Part shown: positions 23,232 to 36,020 of the stretch, one piece after another | Layout of the letters: each line of letters begins with the position of its first letter | Numbering within the stretch: position 1 is the stretch's first letter | Origin: Dama dama | Taxonomy: Eukaryota; Chordata; Mammalia; Artiodactyla; Cervidae | DNA length: 64,000 nt | Assembly (NCBI RefSeq): GCF_033118175.1 | Contig: NC_083701.1 | Coordinates: 53,147,001 to 53,211,000, forward strand | Direction: 5' to 3' | Program-made: the position numbers and the translations under genes | The notes under the pieces: model-generated | Databases searched by the model: none | Seen by the model: the letters and a program-made list of their open reading frames with translations, nothing else | What the model was told of the DNA's origin: nothing

Positions 23232-25649
23232 ATGAGAAAATTCCCCAAGAGAAGAAATACTTCTCAGCAATGCACTGATCATTTAGAATTTCAAGAGTCA
23301 CTGTACTATACATAACTTTTGACACCTTATGTATGGTTCTGAAATTTCTTAGAACCACAAAATGAAAAACTGTTAAGAGTGAATGTTATAGTCTTTATGT
23401 TTTGTTCTCTGTGCACTCTGTTTAATACCAACATGATATTAATGCCACTCACTAAAAATAATTATAATGAATTATTTTCATTCATTCAAAAACAGGAGAT
23501 GATTTTTCACTTTTCCTTATTTTTTATCAATAATAATTGATTAGATTCAACATGAAGATTCAAGATGCAATGCAATACATGATGTCTCTCCAATAGGAAA
23601 GGAAAAAATCTTAGAAGGTCTGATCCTGAAAGGTCTCAGAAGTCATCTGTATAATTCTCCTCACTTTAAATGAAAGAAACTGAATCTGATGTTCAGAGAC
23701 TTGAGCCAATTTTCATCCCAAAGATGACAAAATCCTTGAAGGAGCAGATAATGATCAAAACAACAACCAACTGTTCTCAAGCCTTTCTCTCTCCTATTTT
23801 AAAACATGAATTTTTCTTTCTTTGTACTGTCTTTAACAAATTGGATCTGTCTCCACTTTTAAAAGATCTGGGCAAGGATGACAGTAAAGGCTGTTTTGTT
23901 TCATGAAAGTAGGAGAGTCAGACACATTTCCTAATAATCTATACTAAATGCAGAGCTGCACTGTGTGTTTTTAAAATTAACCGTGAACAGTTCTGACATG
24001 TAAAGAGGTGTTGGCTGTTCTGTTGCTGATACTGCAAAATGAATTGGGAGGAGGAAGCAACTCACAAAATAAGATCCTTTTGACTTTTTCTGAAGAAACA
24101 GTACACAGGAGAATCTCACTAAATAAGACCACTGGTATTTCTCTCATGCTGTGTCCAAGCAGAAAATGATGATTAAAAATCAAAAACAATCTTAGTCGTT
24201 ATTTTCTGCCTGAGTTGTCATTAATGTCTCCTCTTCTTATTGGAGCCCAGGCACACTTAAACCCTCACAGCCTTCCGACTCCTGACTGTCGTATATCACC
24301 TGGCCAAAGAGTTTATTGCACAAGAAACCAATAACACTGAAGAGTGATCAACTCTTCACCAGCACCTCATTTCTCACATTTGTACCATATACAATCAGTA
24401 TTTACATCTTACCAACACAGTGGGGAAATCCAATCATAAGTAAAATGACTTCTATGCCCTTAAGAAGCCCAGGGAAGTAGAAATGTAAATCCAGTTGCAA
24501 AATGAGAGGAAAATGTCTGTGCTAGAGGAGATAATAATGCTCTCCTTATAGTGGCAGCAAAGAGAGAGAAAATCTTTCTTCCTCAGGGAATTGGGGAAGG
24601 TTTCGCAGAGAAGATGAGGTCTTGAGTTTCCAAGTTAACGATGAGAAGGCATATAGAAAGGTGAAGGCATATAGAAAGATTTTTCAAGCATAAGGTACTC
24701 CAGTAGATGGTTAAAAAACAAAATCAGATGCTTAGAGAGGATGAAGTTATAGATAAAGAAGTAAATAATACTGGAAATACAAGTTGAGGCTAGATTGGGA
24801 AGAATTTTGCAAATGCTATTCAGTTCAGGGGCAATTTCAAATCAATGAGGATGATTCCATTACGCACTGTGGAGCATCATTTTCCTTTAGATGGTTTTGA
24901 TATGAAATCTTTTGTTCTGTTGGGTCAAATATCATTATATACCAATCAACTCAGGAACACGCTGTGTTTGGGAAAATAGATGTTAACACTGCAAAAGAAA
25001 AAGTCAATTAGGATGCTTTGGGCTAAAAAAAATAATAAACTCAAAATGGCTTCACTAAATATCTCACCACATGAGAAGTGTTGAGATAGCTCCTGTTAAG
25101 GTTGTTTATTTCAGAACTCATCAAAACCATCAAAGGCCCAGGTTCCTTCCTTCTTTCAACTAATATGTTGGCTGTGGCTTTGAAACTAGTCCCTTCAAAG
25201 TAACAAGAGGGCTATAGCAGCTCCACACGTTACATCTGCACACAGCACAGCTCAAAGATGAGAAGAATGTCTCTTCCTTTTATTCCTTTGTAAAAACAGA
25301 GAAAATTTTTTCCAGAACCTGTTAATAGATATTCCTTCAAGTCTAATGACTAAGAATTATGTTATATGATTATTATTCCTAAGCCAGTAGTCAAAGGGAA
25401 TGGAATTAGCATGATTAGCTTAAGGTAATCAAGATTCACTCAGTTCATCTTGAAGTATGTTGCCTCTAAATGCCGAATTTAAATCTCAGTTTTGTTAGTT
25501 AGCAAAGGATTAAAAAAAAGAAAGAAATGTTATCAGGTAGTGACCAGATAGTGTTTTCCACGAGAACTTAGCATAGAAGAGGCAGTATTATTTTGGTATT
25601 ACATTATTGGGGTTTTCTTTGAAGACAAAATTTAACCTATGTCTGTCTT
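23232..25649. other. No gene recognised
   Basis: Unique sequence; frames of 60-80 codons (for example 23670-23906) have no recognisable domains. Confidence 0.55.
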
Positions 25650-25850
25650 GCCTCACTTCATCTTCTTTATTACATTATCCTGTTAAATTCCTTCCATTAA
25701 ATTGGTCGATTTCTGAAATTAACATTTTTGTATACTTATCATTTGTATGTTTCTATCTCATTTCACTGTAAAGGTGTCTTGTTCTTGCTCACCACTGTGT
25801 CCCAATGATTAAAAGCGTGCCTGCAATAAACATTTATTGATGAAATTTCT
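25650..25850 (+). mobile_element. L2 3' end
   Basis: 'tcttgctcaccactgtgtcccaatgattaaaagcgtgcctgcaataaacatttattgatgaa' is a diverged L2 3' terminus. Confidence 0.7.
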
Positions 25851-25905
25851 AAATGAACAATATTGTTTTCATCCTGTGGACAATTCAAATCAACACAAAT
25901 TTCTT

Positions 25906-26140
25906 TTTTTATATATATTTATTTATTTATTTGGCTGCACGAAATCTTATTTGTGGGACACAGGATCTTTGGTTTTCATTCTGGCATGCCGGATCTTTAG
26001 TTGAGGCATGTGGGATCTTTAGTTGTGGCATACAAACTCTTAGTTGGGCATATGGGATCTAGTTCTCTGACCAGGCATCAAACCCAGGCCCCCTGTGTTA
26101 GGAGCGCAGAGTCTTAACTGCTAGACCACCAGGGAAGTCC
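25906..26140 (-). mobile_element. CHR-type SINE
   Basis: Antisense: tatttatttatttggctgcacg, 'ccaggcatcaaacccaggccccc', ending ccaccagggaagtcc. A perfect duplication cacaaatttctt occurs at 25894-25905 and 26141-26152. Confidence 0.92.
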
Positions 26141-26859
26141 CACAAATTTCTTATTTATAGAATGTATATCCTTTTAAAACTACTATATGTATAATTTGTC
26201 AGATGTGTGAAATCATTAGAGGAAAGATGGTGGGGTAGAAACAAAAAGAGCTATAAGAGGCTTTTTCTTCCAGGTCACAGTCTGTCACAGTCTGACACAA
26301 AAGTACAACTGGTTTGTTTAATTTTAAAGCTTTAATTCTCTCTACTGGACACAATATCAGTAAGAAACCTAAAGCTCTGACTTCTCCAACTGAAGGGAAA
26401 AATGTTTAATAGCCTCAATTCCTAGATACAGAGATGAATTCAAATTAATTACACAATAGACTTAAGCGCATGTAGAAGCATTGCCATTATATTATATATA
26501 GACTTGCCACATTCAGCATCCACTATCACACTAACTGTTGCAATCTCTTGCTATGACAGGATTCCTTGATTAATTTTATTTCAAATTTGCCATACAGAAT
26601 AAATTCTAACAACCTTCATATCTCCCATCACTGCTAAACTCATGAATGATAATGTGGAGGAACTCTTAGTTTATTCTGGGTCAGAATACCATAATTCTGA
26701 AGAAGGTATTGATACTCCAAATACTAAGTGATTAATTTCAAATATCCTTCCACACTCTCCCTACAAAGTTGATCAGCCTGGGCCCATCATAAATTTCCTG
26801 GAAAAAATAAATGGCTGCCTTTACAATAATAAGAGTAAGAAGGCAAAAAAGCTGACAAT

Positions 26860-27030
26860 TTCTGAGAATTCAGGAAGTGTCAGACACTATGCTCAGTAAT
26901 TACACAAGAAATAATTCAACTGATCCTCAAAACAACCCTAACAGATATGCTAAATGAATTTTCCAAACTTGAGTAAGTAGCAGAGACAAGGCTTAAACCC
27001 AGAAGCCTGGCTCCAGAATCCCTGATCTTA
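26860..27030. mobile_element. MIR
   Basis: 'gtgtcagacactatgctcagtaattac', 'tcctcaaaacaaccctaacag' and 'aggcttaaacccagaagcctggctccag' are MIR hallmarks. Confidence 0.75.
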
Positions 27031-28249
27031 ATCGTCACAAGTATTGTCTTTCAGTGCCTCAGTTGAATCACTGTCACCGAGGTCACAATAAAAGCAAGCT
27101 TTGAAAAGAAAAAAAAAATAGCATTTTATATAAATTCATTTCCCATTCCTCTAATTTTAAAAGAAAAGCAAAAAGAGGTAAACAAAGGGCTAGGATATGG
27201 TGAAAGAAGGCTTCTTCCTATCCTCTCTTCTTTGTACAATTTTCACTGAAGTTCCTGTTAGTGACCTTAGACTTGTATAGAACAGTCAACTTTTTTCAAA
27301 ACCTCTTCAACATATAAGTCTTGCTCAATCATCTAAGATAAGAAAAGAAGTTAAGTAGACATTATAAATCCTATTTTACAGATAAATAATGTATCCATAT
27401 AAATGTGTAGACAGAGGTACAAGGAACCTAAGATCTCAAATTTATATCCTGTCTTTAAAGGGGCATCACTCTGTAAAATATCCCTCAGTGATGTGTATGC
27501 ACAAAGAGCAAAGAGAAGGAGATAAATTCTTTACCTATTAGCTTGGTCTTGATTTCAAACTCTACTTTAGTTCCCTAATGTACTAGCTGGGACACAAAAA
27601 ACAAGAAACTCCTTTTGCCATTGCTGGAGGTAGATCCACTGCTGCAAATAAAATCAGGCGAGACAGCCTTCTTTATCCTTTCACCTCTAAATTCACACAC
27701 AAATCGTAGACCTTACCATTTGATGAAGAGTCTTATTAGGCTCCTCTCTTAGGTTGCTATTGCTCTTATGTACCCACTGGGACAAATGCAGTGAGATACT
27801 TTATTTATATCTTCTTCATATTATACCAGAAACTTCCAAAGGTGTGAAGATAAAACAAGTCAGTTAATTTTATCACAAGGTCATTGAGAATTCATGTCAT
27901 ATTCTACTTCCCTGCTAGAAAAAGTTTCAGTTAAGTGGGCCAACAAACCTAGCAAGCAGATGAAGCAAGGTGATGTGACCCAGATGACACTCTGGCCCAA
28001 ATAACAGGCTGCCTATAGAACAAAATGCCTCAGACTTTTGTCCTTACTGCAAAATGTAACCATGTAAGCTCTTTTCTATTATCAAGCTTATCTTTATTTG
28101 CACAGGGAACAAGATCCCACTGTGGATTTTCTTTGTCTATAATTTCAAGGTATACAGGATAATCACCTTCCAGTTTCTCCAATAAACTCCAGATATCTGG
28201 ATATCTTGATCACAAAAAATCAGTATCATTTTTCACATGATGATTTTTG

Positions 28250-28400
28250 TAAACATTATACATATACACATCACAACAACCTGTCCAATTGGGTGTTATT
28301 GCCCTTATTTTACTTAAAATGTTTTACTTAAGTAAAGACATTAAGAATAAGAAAGTTCAAATTACCTGTAAGGCCACACACTTAATTTAACCTCACCCCA
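28250..28400. mobile_element. MIR fragment
   Basis: Diverged MIR core: 'cacatcacaacaacctgt', 'gttattgcccttattttac', 'ttacctgtaaggccacacac'. Confidence 0.5.
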
Positions 28401-31214
28401 AAATCTTTTTTATTTCCTATTCATCATACTGTCTCATTTGAGCAACTTAATAACTCTATTTTCTCAATGTTATTTCTCTCTCCTTCTCCCCTGTTGAATG
28501 AACAAATGGAAAAGAATATTCCCAATTACAGCTTTTATAAATGCAAGAAGGCTGCCCCTCAGCTTTGTGACATCAATTAGAAACATGCTAGGAAACAATA
28601 GAAAACCAGGCTCTCCTGTTTTCACATCAAACATGAAAGCTGTAATAATATTCTAAATTTTGGAAATACCTGTTAAGAGGACTTACATACTTCATTTAAA
28701 TTGGTTCTGTTTACTCTGTGATGAGTTCAGATATTTCCCCAGCCAGTATTCTACTGTGTCTCATTTTATCAACGAAGATAAACTTTGATATTAGGAAGTT
28801 AATTCATTTTTAAAGAGTCAATTTAATTTAGTGAAAATAGTCATGACAAGTTCCCATTTGTTCCTGACTCAGTATATAACATACTTTTGGTCTTATGTTG
28901 GGCTTTTCCCTGAAATACATTTCTCCGTATGTTTTCTAGGGCAAAAGTATTTCTCTCAGTGACACCTAGTCATTGAAAAGTTGACTTTAAGTTGATAGAT
29001 TATCAGTTTTATAATGGAGAGTCTCCCAACTCTGCATTTATGTTCAGTTTCAAACTCTAATGACTTTATATGGGTGACTTTCTTCTTTCAACAACTGGAA
29101 AAGCACTGCTATTGAACCTAGTTTTACATATTGTCTCATTTTGACCAAAATTTCTGAGTCAAGCTAAGCATCTGCATTTTTTCTCTAAGTCGCAAATAAA
29201 AATGTCTCAAAGTATGAAGACTAACTCAAATATCATAAAAATCTTTGTTCTCCACGTAACTACCAATGTCTGTTTAGGTTGAATAGTCTACCTTTTATGG
29301 GCTCTAATGCTTCATGAAAAAACAAAACATGGGTAAAGAGGAAGCACTTTGTACCTTTAAAAAGTATTATCTAGACTACAAATTGCTTAATTGTAATATT
29401 CCCTTAGGAACTGAAACAGCATTGGGGAGTTTCCAGAGTTCCACTTAGTTTCAGAGACGGTTCAAACCTACTCTCTTAGATGGAGATTTTGGACATGGAT
29501 TTCCTTAATTGAAGGTCCATATCCAGGATATATTAAGAAGGGACTAAAATCTGATGACACAATATTATACTCTCTAAGAAGAATCTTCTAATTAGAAATC
29601 TCCCTACAAGTAAGAGTGGAGCTTAATTTTTAATCCCATTCATTTTAAGATGTTCCAAGATGCAACTGCTTTTCTCATATCAGTTCATAGAGTCTCTTTT
29701 AGTTTGAATATGATTATATCCATTTTTTTAAAATATATTCAAAAGACGATTCTACACACAACATTTATTTCAACGCATTCTAAAACTCTTTACTCAAAAT
29801 TCAGTGATAATTACAACCTGTTTGTGAAAGTCTATTTAAAATATAGTATAATTTAACATAAACCATACCTAACGAGATGCAATTTTAATAAAGGCTTAAA
29901 ACAACTATATTCAGATTTATGTAGGTCCAGTATAATAAATACTTTTTAACTGAACCAATAAAATATATTATTTCTGAAGCAGTTCTCCCAGTAATTATGA
30001 AATAAAGGGAGGAAATTAAGCTTCCCAGCTTTAGTGTGGGAGGAATATATTGTTCTTGGAAATTGTCCATCTCATGCCTAATGTTCAATTAATGTCCTAC
30101 TTTATTTCACTTTTCCTTTCATCTTTTATAATATTTATATATTTTCCATACATAAATGATCTTTTTTTCCTTTTCAGTTCTTGATCTTTCCATAATCTAT
30201 ATGTTCAGAAAATGTAGACTTGAATCTTGCTTAGTGATCCCAGGTAGAGATTTTCTTATTATGTTACTTAGAGACACATGCTGGAGTGTTACATTTAAAG
30301 ACAGATGGCAAAAATCATATGAGCACTCCATGTGGCTAGCTCTGGATCCATCAATTTTCAGCTGAAGAGGCTAGCTCAAGCATCTGCAATAATGGGCAGA
30401 AGAGAAAATAAAAATGGAGAAGACTAGAAATTTTCACTCATTAAAAATCTGGTTTTATTTGCTCTGACACCAAAATATCCTGAATTTGAAAGTTCTTCAG
30501 ATGGTTGTGGCATAAAGCACTCCTACAGAGAAATGACTATTTTCTATATATACATAGCTTATTTCCTCTGAGTAAGAATTTTAACTGGGAGCTGGGAATA
30601 TACACAGCTATCTTAATGCTTTATGGTGGCAGCAAATAGAACTACATATTATATAGGAGTGCTCCATAGCTAGATTTCAAAAATAATAGGTTAAAAACCA
30701 ATAATATCACCCACAGATCCTCTCTTCTAGTTATCCTCATATTCATCTGAAAAATTGTTACTGCTGCCAGATGTATATTTCCACCACTGAAAACACTGTG
30801 CCTTTCAAGAATACAAGACTCTCCTCCAAGAAAACAAATTCTCCATTGTTTCTGAGACTCACCAAGTTTCCCTTTATCTTGTAATTTGTTCCATCTGTGA
30901 AGTCCTGACTATAAGCTAAACTTCTTCAATAATGCCCCTGCTCCAGTTTCTAGATTCTTTCCAAGGGCAGGAAACACTTACTTCAGCCAGGACTTAGGTA
31001 ACTCTGACTTCATCTCAGAATGAAAGTAGATATATGTACTCAATCACACAGATGTAAGGACATCTAACTGTAATATAACAAGTTTATATTTATACACAGC
31101 CATATAAACATATATTTACACAGACATGTGCACATATATACATACACACATACACACATGTACTCTCTCTCACTATTGATGTGAGAAAGTAATGATACTG
31201 AAAGTATGCAATAA
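28401..31214. other. Long AT-rich single-copy stretch
   Basis: No gene, RNA or recent repeat recognised over nearly 3 kb, unusually free of ruminant SINEs. Confidence 0.55.
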
Positions 31215-31550
31215 TATAGTACCAGGGGCTGAATATCTGTGTCCCCTCATACTTCATATATTGAGACCTTATCCCCAATGCGATTATGTTTGAATGTAGG
31301 GCTTTTGAGAGAGGTCATAACGGTGGACAGGATTATAGTGTCCTTATAATAAAGAAGCTTCAGCAAGATTCTCAGCCCTTCCAACATGTGAGGACAAAGA
31401 GAAAATGGTCTCATCTATCTATGAACCCAAAACCAGACACTGAGTCTGTTGATACCTTCATCATAAACTTTCCTCCCTCCAGACTGTGAGAAATCAATGC
31501 TTATAGTCCATCCACTTTGTTATTTTATTCTAGCAGCCCAGACAAAAAAC
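31215..31550 (+). mobile_element. MaLR-like (MLT1-type) LTR
   Basis: Nearly complete old LTR: 'gggctgaatatctgtgtcccc', 'cttatccccaatgcgatta', 'catgtgaggacaaagagaaaatgg', 'actgtgagaaatcaatgct', ending in 'tagcagcccagacaaa'. The overlapping 67-codon frame is not a gene. Confidence 0.65.
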
Positions 31551-32069
31551 ATAAAGTATGAGGAGCAAATATTAGAAGAGAATTAAAATGTTAAAGTGAG
31601 AAGATGATCAAATGAAAGTCAAACTAGTTGTGACAGGTTATGAGCAAAAAAGACAAAAAGTAGAAGAGATTTGAGGAAATGAAAGAAACAAGAACATAAA
31701 AAACTCTGAATCGAAGGAAAATAGATGTTTCCTGTCAGCAACATTACCAGAATAAGCTTACAGCTAATAAACTAGTAAATCCTTATTACCAGGATAAGCT
31801 TATAACTGTTACTTTCAGTCCTATCTGATGTCTTTGCCTTAATTTTGAATACTTTGCTAGTTTAATGCCTCAAACCTGCTCTAAATGTTCAGGCAAAGCT
31901 CTCAAGTTTATCAAGAAATCTCTTGGAACAAACACTTGGAGCATGAGGGCTTGGAACAGGGGATACACCTAGACAGGAACAAATCTTTCTCTAAAATCAG
32001 TTCTGTATCTCTTTTGTCTTCTCTAGTAAAGAAAAAAAAACTTTTCTGCCATTCATTAATTGTGCACCT

Positions 32070-32640
32070 ATTATAGGCTGAACTGGTTCTAATATCCACC
32101 TTCAACACACGTGAAAGGGTGGTTTATTTCAGAACTTTGTAAAGACAACTAAAGAAGAAATTGACAATAATGGATCCCATACTAGAGAACAAAATCTTAA
32201 TTAAAAGGGCTAACTTCAAGCCCTGAGACAGACACATCTTGAAGTTACCCCAATAAGTCACTTTAGGCTGAGGGTCCACTCCTCATTTGCATAATCTCTT
32301 CCCCTTGAGTGTGGGCAGGACCTGTGACTTGCTTCTTACTAATAGACTATAACAAGGCGATGGGCCACCATTCTCTTGACTAAATTATATAATATAACAA
32401 AGATGATGGGCTATGTCACTCTTATAGTGACTCCCTCTTAGCCAACTGAGTTAACTAAATCTCTAAATGAGATCACATGCCCAACCAACACTTTTAATTC
32501 ATCCTGGTTAGACTCTAAACAAAGGACCAAACCAAGGCATGCCCAGAGTCCTAACACAGGGAAACTATGAAATTAAGAAATATGTTTTGCTTTGATCTGC
32601 CAAATATGTGGTAATTTGTTACATAGCAATAGAAAAGTAA
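32070..32640. mobile_element. Probable old LTR or MER-type repeat
   Basis: 'cttccccttgagtgtgggcaggacctgtgacttgcttcttactaatagac' looks like a dispersed old mammalian repeat. Family and boundaries not established. Confidence 0.4.
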
Positions 32641-33159
32641 GACAAACATGTATGTATATAAACCTACTCTGAATTGTTTATGACAATCTTCTTAATTTTA
32701 AAGGTCTCCTTGTATATTATATCAAGTATATTTTTAAATGTCATCACACTTTAAGAATATTTTTGCTATTAAAGTTTTTGGAGAGAACTTTAATAATTTT
32801 GTTTATTTAAGAATATTTCATTTCATTTTTCTTGTTATTTTACCTCTATCCTAAGATATAACAGTTGAGTTAAGTTGCAGTTAAACAAGTGATAAAATGT
32901 TATCTTCTATGGATATTTCATTAAATGTTGACTTCTTTTAATTTCCAGGATTCTTTTCCAATTCTAGAGTCATTTTTCAGGTTGCACATGTATTTATAGA
33001 CTATCTGAAAACTTACAGCCCTAGGAATTGGGGCTATATTACATAATGGAAAAAATGGCCCTGAACAAAAACAATTATAAAGAATAAAAGATAAAGTTGT
33101 GAAATTCACTTCTAATTCTATTTCAATAAGGGTTTAATGAAACTTTTGGCAAACTTTGG

Positions 33160-33840
33160 CTGAGGGAAAATTTTCCCTGCTGCTTCTTTACTTATCCTGA
33201 TTTTTTCACGATCTAATTTTAGATTCTTGGCAGACCCTTTTTGTGTTTCATCTTGAGCCGCATCTCACGTGAATATGCACTGGATCTACAGGGCAGTTGC
33301 AAAGGCATTTCATTCTCTCTGAAGATGATGTTACAAGTGATCACTAAGAGTTTTCATGAATTAATGCTCATCGCTCCAGCTGTTCCCACTCCTGTTAGTT
33401 ACTACACAGATTGGCTCAGAAGTGATGGAGATCGTGTCTCCTTCAATTCTCTTAAAAATGACTGCGTGGTGACTAATTTTTCTGGAAATGACTTCCCTAG
33501 TTGGCTGTATCTTCCAGCCTTTGTGAACACATCTCTTCTCTCCTCTGTGAAGAACCTGTTCTAGGAGGGGGTTGATGTGGTTTTGCTGAGAAGGAAAAGC
33601 CTTTCATATCCTGGGCACTCCACCTTCAACAAACACACTCCCCTCAGTACGACCCCAGTTCAGAAGTTATACACTCCACAGTGTTTTCCTTATTGTGCTG
33701 TCAAACGTCATCTTCCCACTACCGCACCCAGGATCCTGCTGTTGGTCATCTTTTATCAGCCACGTGTAGCACACATTTTCTCAACCATTTTTTTTACCAC
33801 CATGTCTATGACTTTGTAAAAAAAAAAAAAAAAAAAAAAA
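33160..33840 (+). pseudogene. Possible processed retrocopy of an unidentified transcript
   Basis: A less AT-rich block (from about 33160) ends in an uninterrupted run of about 23 A (33818-33840), followed by unrelated sequence. That is the shape of a processed retrocopy. It includes an open frame of 107 codons at 33241-33564 and another of 80 at 33577-33819; I recognise neither product. There is no AATAAA just before the A-run and no obvious target-site duplication, so a simple A-rich expansion remains possible. Confidence 0.3.
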
Positions 33841-34369
33841 CCAGCCCCTGAAGGGCAGTTACCATATACCAAAAAGAAAGCAGACTAAACAGAACGTTTC
33901 CATTTAAGCAAATCCAGACAGTAAGATATGACAATAGACAATGACATTTGCAAGTCATGAAACGAAAGGGAGTAGCAAAGGTATCTGAAGTACAACTTAA
34001 AGGACAAAGCATGACAGAAGGCTAGAAAGGGCTAGAAAGGGCCAGGATGTATCTACTGCCTCCTAACAGGGACTGCTGGCTGTGTTTCTCCATACGTTAT
34101 CAAGAGGCATGCACTTGGCATGGGTGTAATACCACGTCATATAGAGAAACAGACCTTGATATCATTTTTTGGAAGTAAAGGAAAGATGTGAAAAAAGATT
34201 TGCTCTATCCAGTTTTCAAGCAAAGATATGCATCATATAGTCTTAAAACACATAGTGTATTCTACACTGTATATGCTCTTGATAAAGATTAAGTGTTCCA
34301 CATCAAAAGCCTTTGATTATACAATAATAATAGTCATTTGTTACATTATTATAATTAATACCAAAAGGC

Positions 34370-34620
34370 AGTATAGTATAATGATTAATCACCATGAATT
34401 TTGGAGTCAGATAAATCTGCACTGGAATCCAGAAACCTCCATTTGGTAATGGAAGGCCATTGGATGAGTGACTTAAACTTTCTAAGCCTCAGTTGCATTT
34501 GTAAAATGTAAGAAATCATGCTTTTTTCATGGCCAATAAAAAATTAGATACTCTTTATATAGGGTCTTAGTACATAGTAAGTATTCATTATATGCTAGTA
34601 AGTTTTTTTATTTACTTCAA
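34370..34620 (+). mobile_element. MIR
   Basis: 'gtatagtataatgattaatcaccatg', 'ttttggagtcagataaatctg', 'cttaaactttctaagcctcagtt' and 'catagtaagtattcattat' in MIR order. Confidence 0.75.
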
Positions 34621-34775
34621 ATGTCTTATAGAAGAAATTATTTCTTTTGTACTTATATAGAGGGAGGAAGCTGTGAAGGAAAGGAAAATCCAGTCCAAAA
34701 TAATTGAAGACAGTGGTGAGATTAAAAAACACATCATAAAGTCATGTATACTCTGCTAGATATAAACCATGAATT

Positions 34776-34985
34776 TTTTTAAATACTTATTTATTTATTT
34801 GGCTGCACTGGGTCTTAGTTGTGGTATAAGGGATCTTTGTTGCATCATGCAAGACCTTTTGTTGAGGTGCTTAGTTCTCTAGTTTTGGGCATCTTTGCTG
34901 TATGTCATGTGGAGTCTTAGTTTCCTGACCAGGTATCAAACCCATGTCCCCTGCATTGCAGTGCAGATTCTTAGCCACTGGACCA
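34776..34985 (-). mobile_element. CHR-type SINE
   Basis: Antisense: acttatttatttatttggctgcactgg, 'gaccaggtatcaaacccatgtcccctgcattgc', ending ccactggaccacc. Confidence 0.85.
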
Positions 34986-34987
34986 CC

Positions 34988-35103
34988 GGTGCTCAGTCTC
35001 TCAGTTGTGGCCAACTCTGCAATTCCAAGGACTGTAGTCCTCCAGGCTCTTCTGTCCATGGAATTTTCAGGCAAAAATACTGGAGTGGGTTTCCATTGCC
35101 CTA
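34988..35103 (-). mobile_element. Bov-tA SINE, partial
   Basis: Antisense half of Bov-tA (gctcagtctctcagttgtgg to gagtgggtttccattgcc), abutting the SINE before it; the tRNA-like half is missing. Confidence 0.82.
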
Positions 35104-35218
35104 AACTACAAATTTAACTCAGAGGTTCATAGAAGCTAATGTGAAGAGAAAAATGTAATCAGTTATCCGACTTAAAAAATAAAAATAGAAAGCCATGTTT
35201 AAAAGAAACCCACGTAGG

Positions 35219-35345
35219 GGAATTCCCTGGTGGTCCACTGATTACAAATCAGGAATCGAGGCTTTCATCACTGTGAGCCTGGGTTTAATCCCTGGTCAGG
35301 GAACCAAGATCCTGTAAGCCATGTGGAATGGCCAAAAAAAAAAGA
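35219..35345 (+). mobile_element. Bov-A-type SINE
   Basis: ggggaattccctggtggtcc to an A-tail after 'gtaagccatgtggaatggcc'. A short duplication agaaaccca flanks it. Confidence 0.82.
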
Positions 35346-35711
35346 CTTTTTTAAGTAAATAGAAGAAACCCAGATATTCTGGGAAACTGTATCAAGTCTT
35401 TAGGTCCTCACAATAAGTCCTCTATGTGAGGTGTACACCTTTTCATCAATTACTTTTTTAGCGTAAGCAAATAGAAAAGAGTTTTTGTTTTTTTTATAAT
35501 ATCCCTCAAATTTGACTAATGGAATAATACTAAATGCCACTTAGTGACCATAATTTTAAAACAGGATAGTTTAGGTACATGACTCTCCAATGAAAAATAG
35601 TACATGAATAAATAAGTCTTAGTAATAATCATCTTTCTCTAGCACTTTGAAATCCATGCTAATTTTTAATTCCAAAAAGTAGGTGAGAGAAGCAGGTATG
35701 GTCATCATCAT

Positions 35712-35907
35712 GTGTTCATGCTCAGTTGCATCCAACTCTTTGTGGCCTCCAGGCTCCTCTGTCCGTGGATTTTCCAGGCAAGAATACTGGAGAAGATTGC
35801 CATTTCCTACTCCAGGGAATCTTTCCGACCCAGGGATCGAACCCCCATCTCCTGACTCTCTGGCATTGCCAGGCAGATTCTTTACCACCGCGCCACCTGG
35901 GAAGCCA
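35712..35907 (-). mobile_element. Bov-tA SINE
   Basis: Antisense: gctcagttgcatccaactctttg, acccagggatcgaacccccatctcc, ending cgccacctgggaagcc. A short internal deletion follows 'ctttgtggcc'. Confidence 0.9.
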
Positions 35908-35927
35908 AAGCAAGTATATCCACCCTC

Positions 35928-36020
35928 ATTTTACAGATGTGGAAACTGAGTCTCAAATAGGCTCTATGACTTGCCCAGAGTTCTATAGGAGATCAAAACA
36001 GACACTCCATCTATTTCTTA
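35928..36020 (+). mobile_element. MIR fragment
   Basis: 'ttttacagatgtggaaactgagtctcaaataggctctatgacttgcccagag' is the MIR core. Confidence 0.75.
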
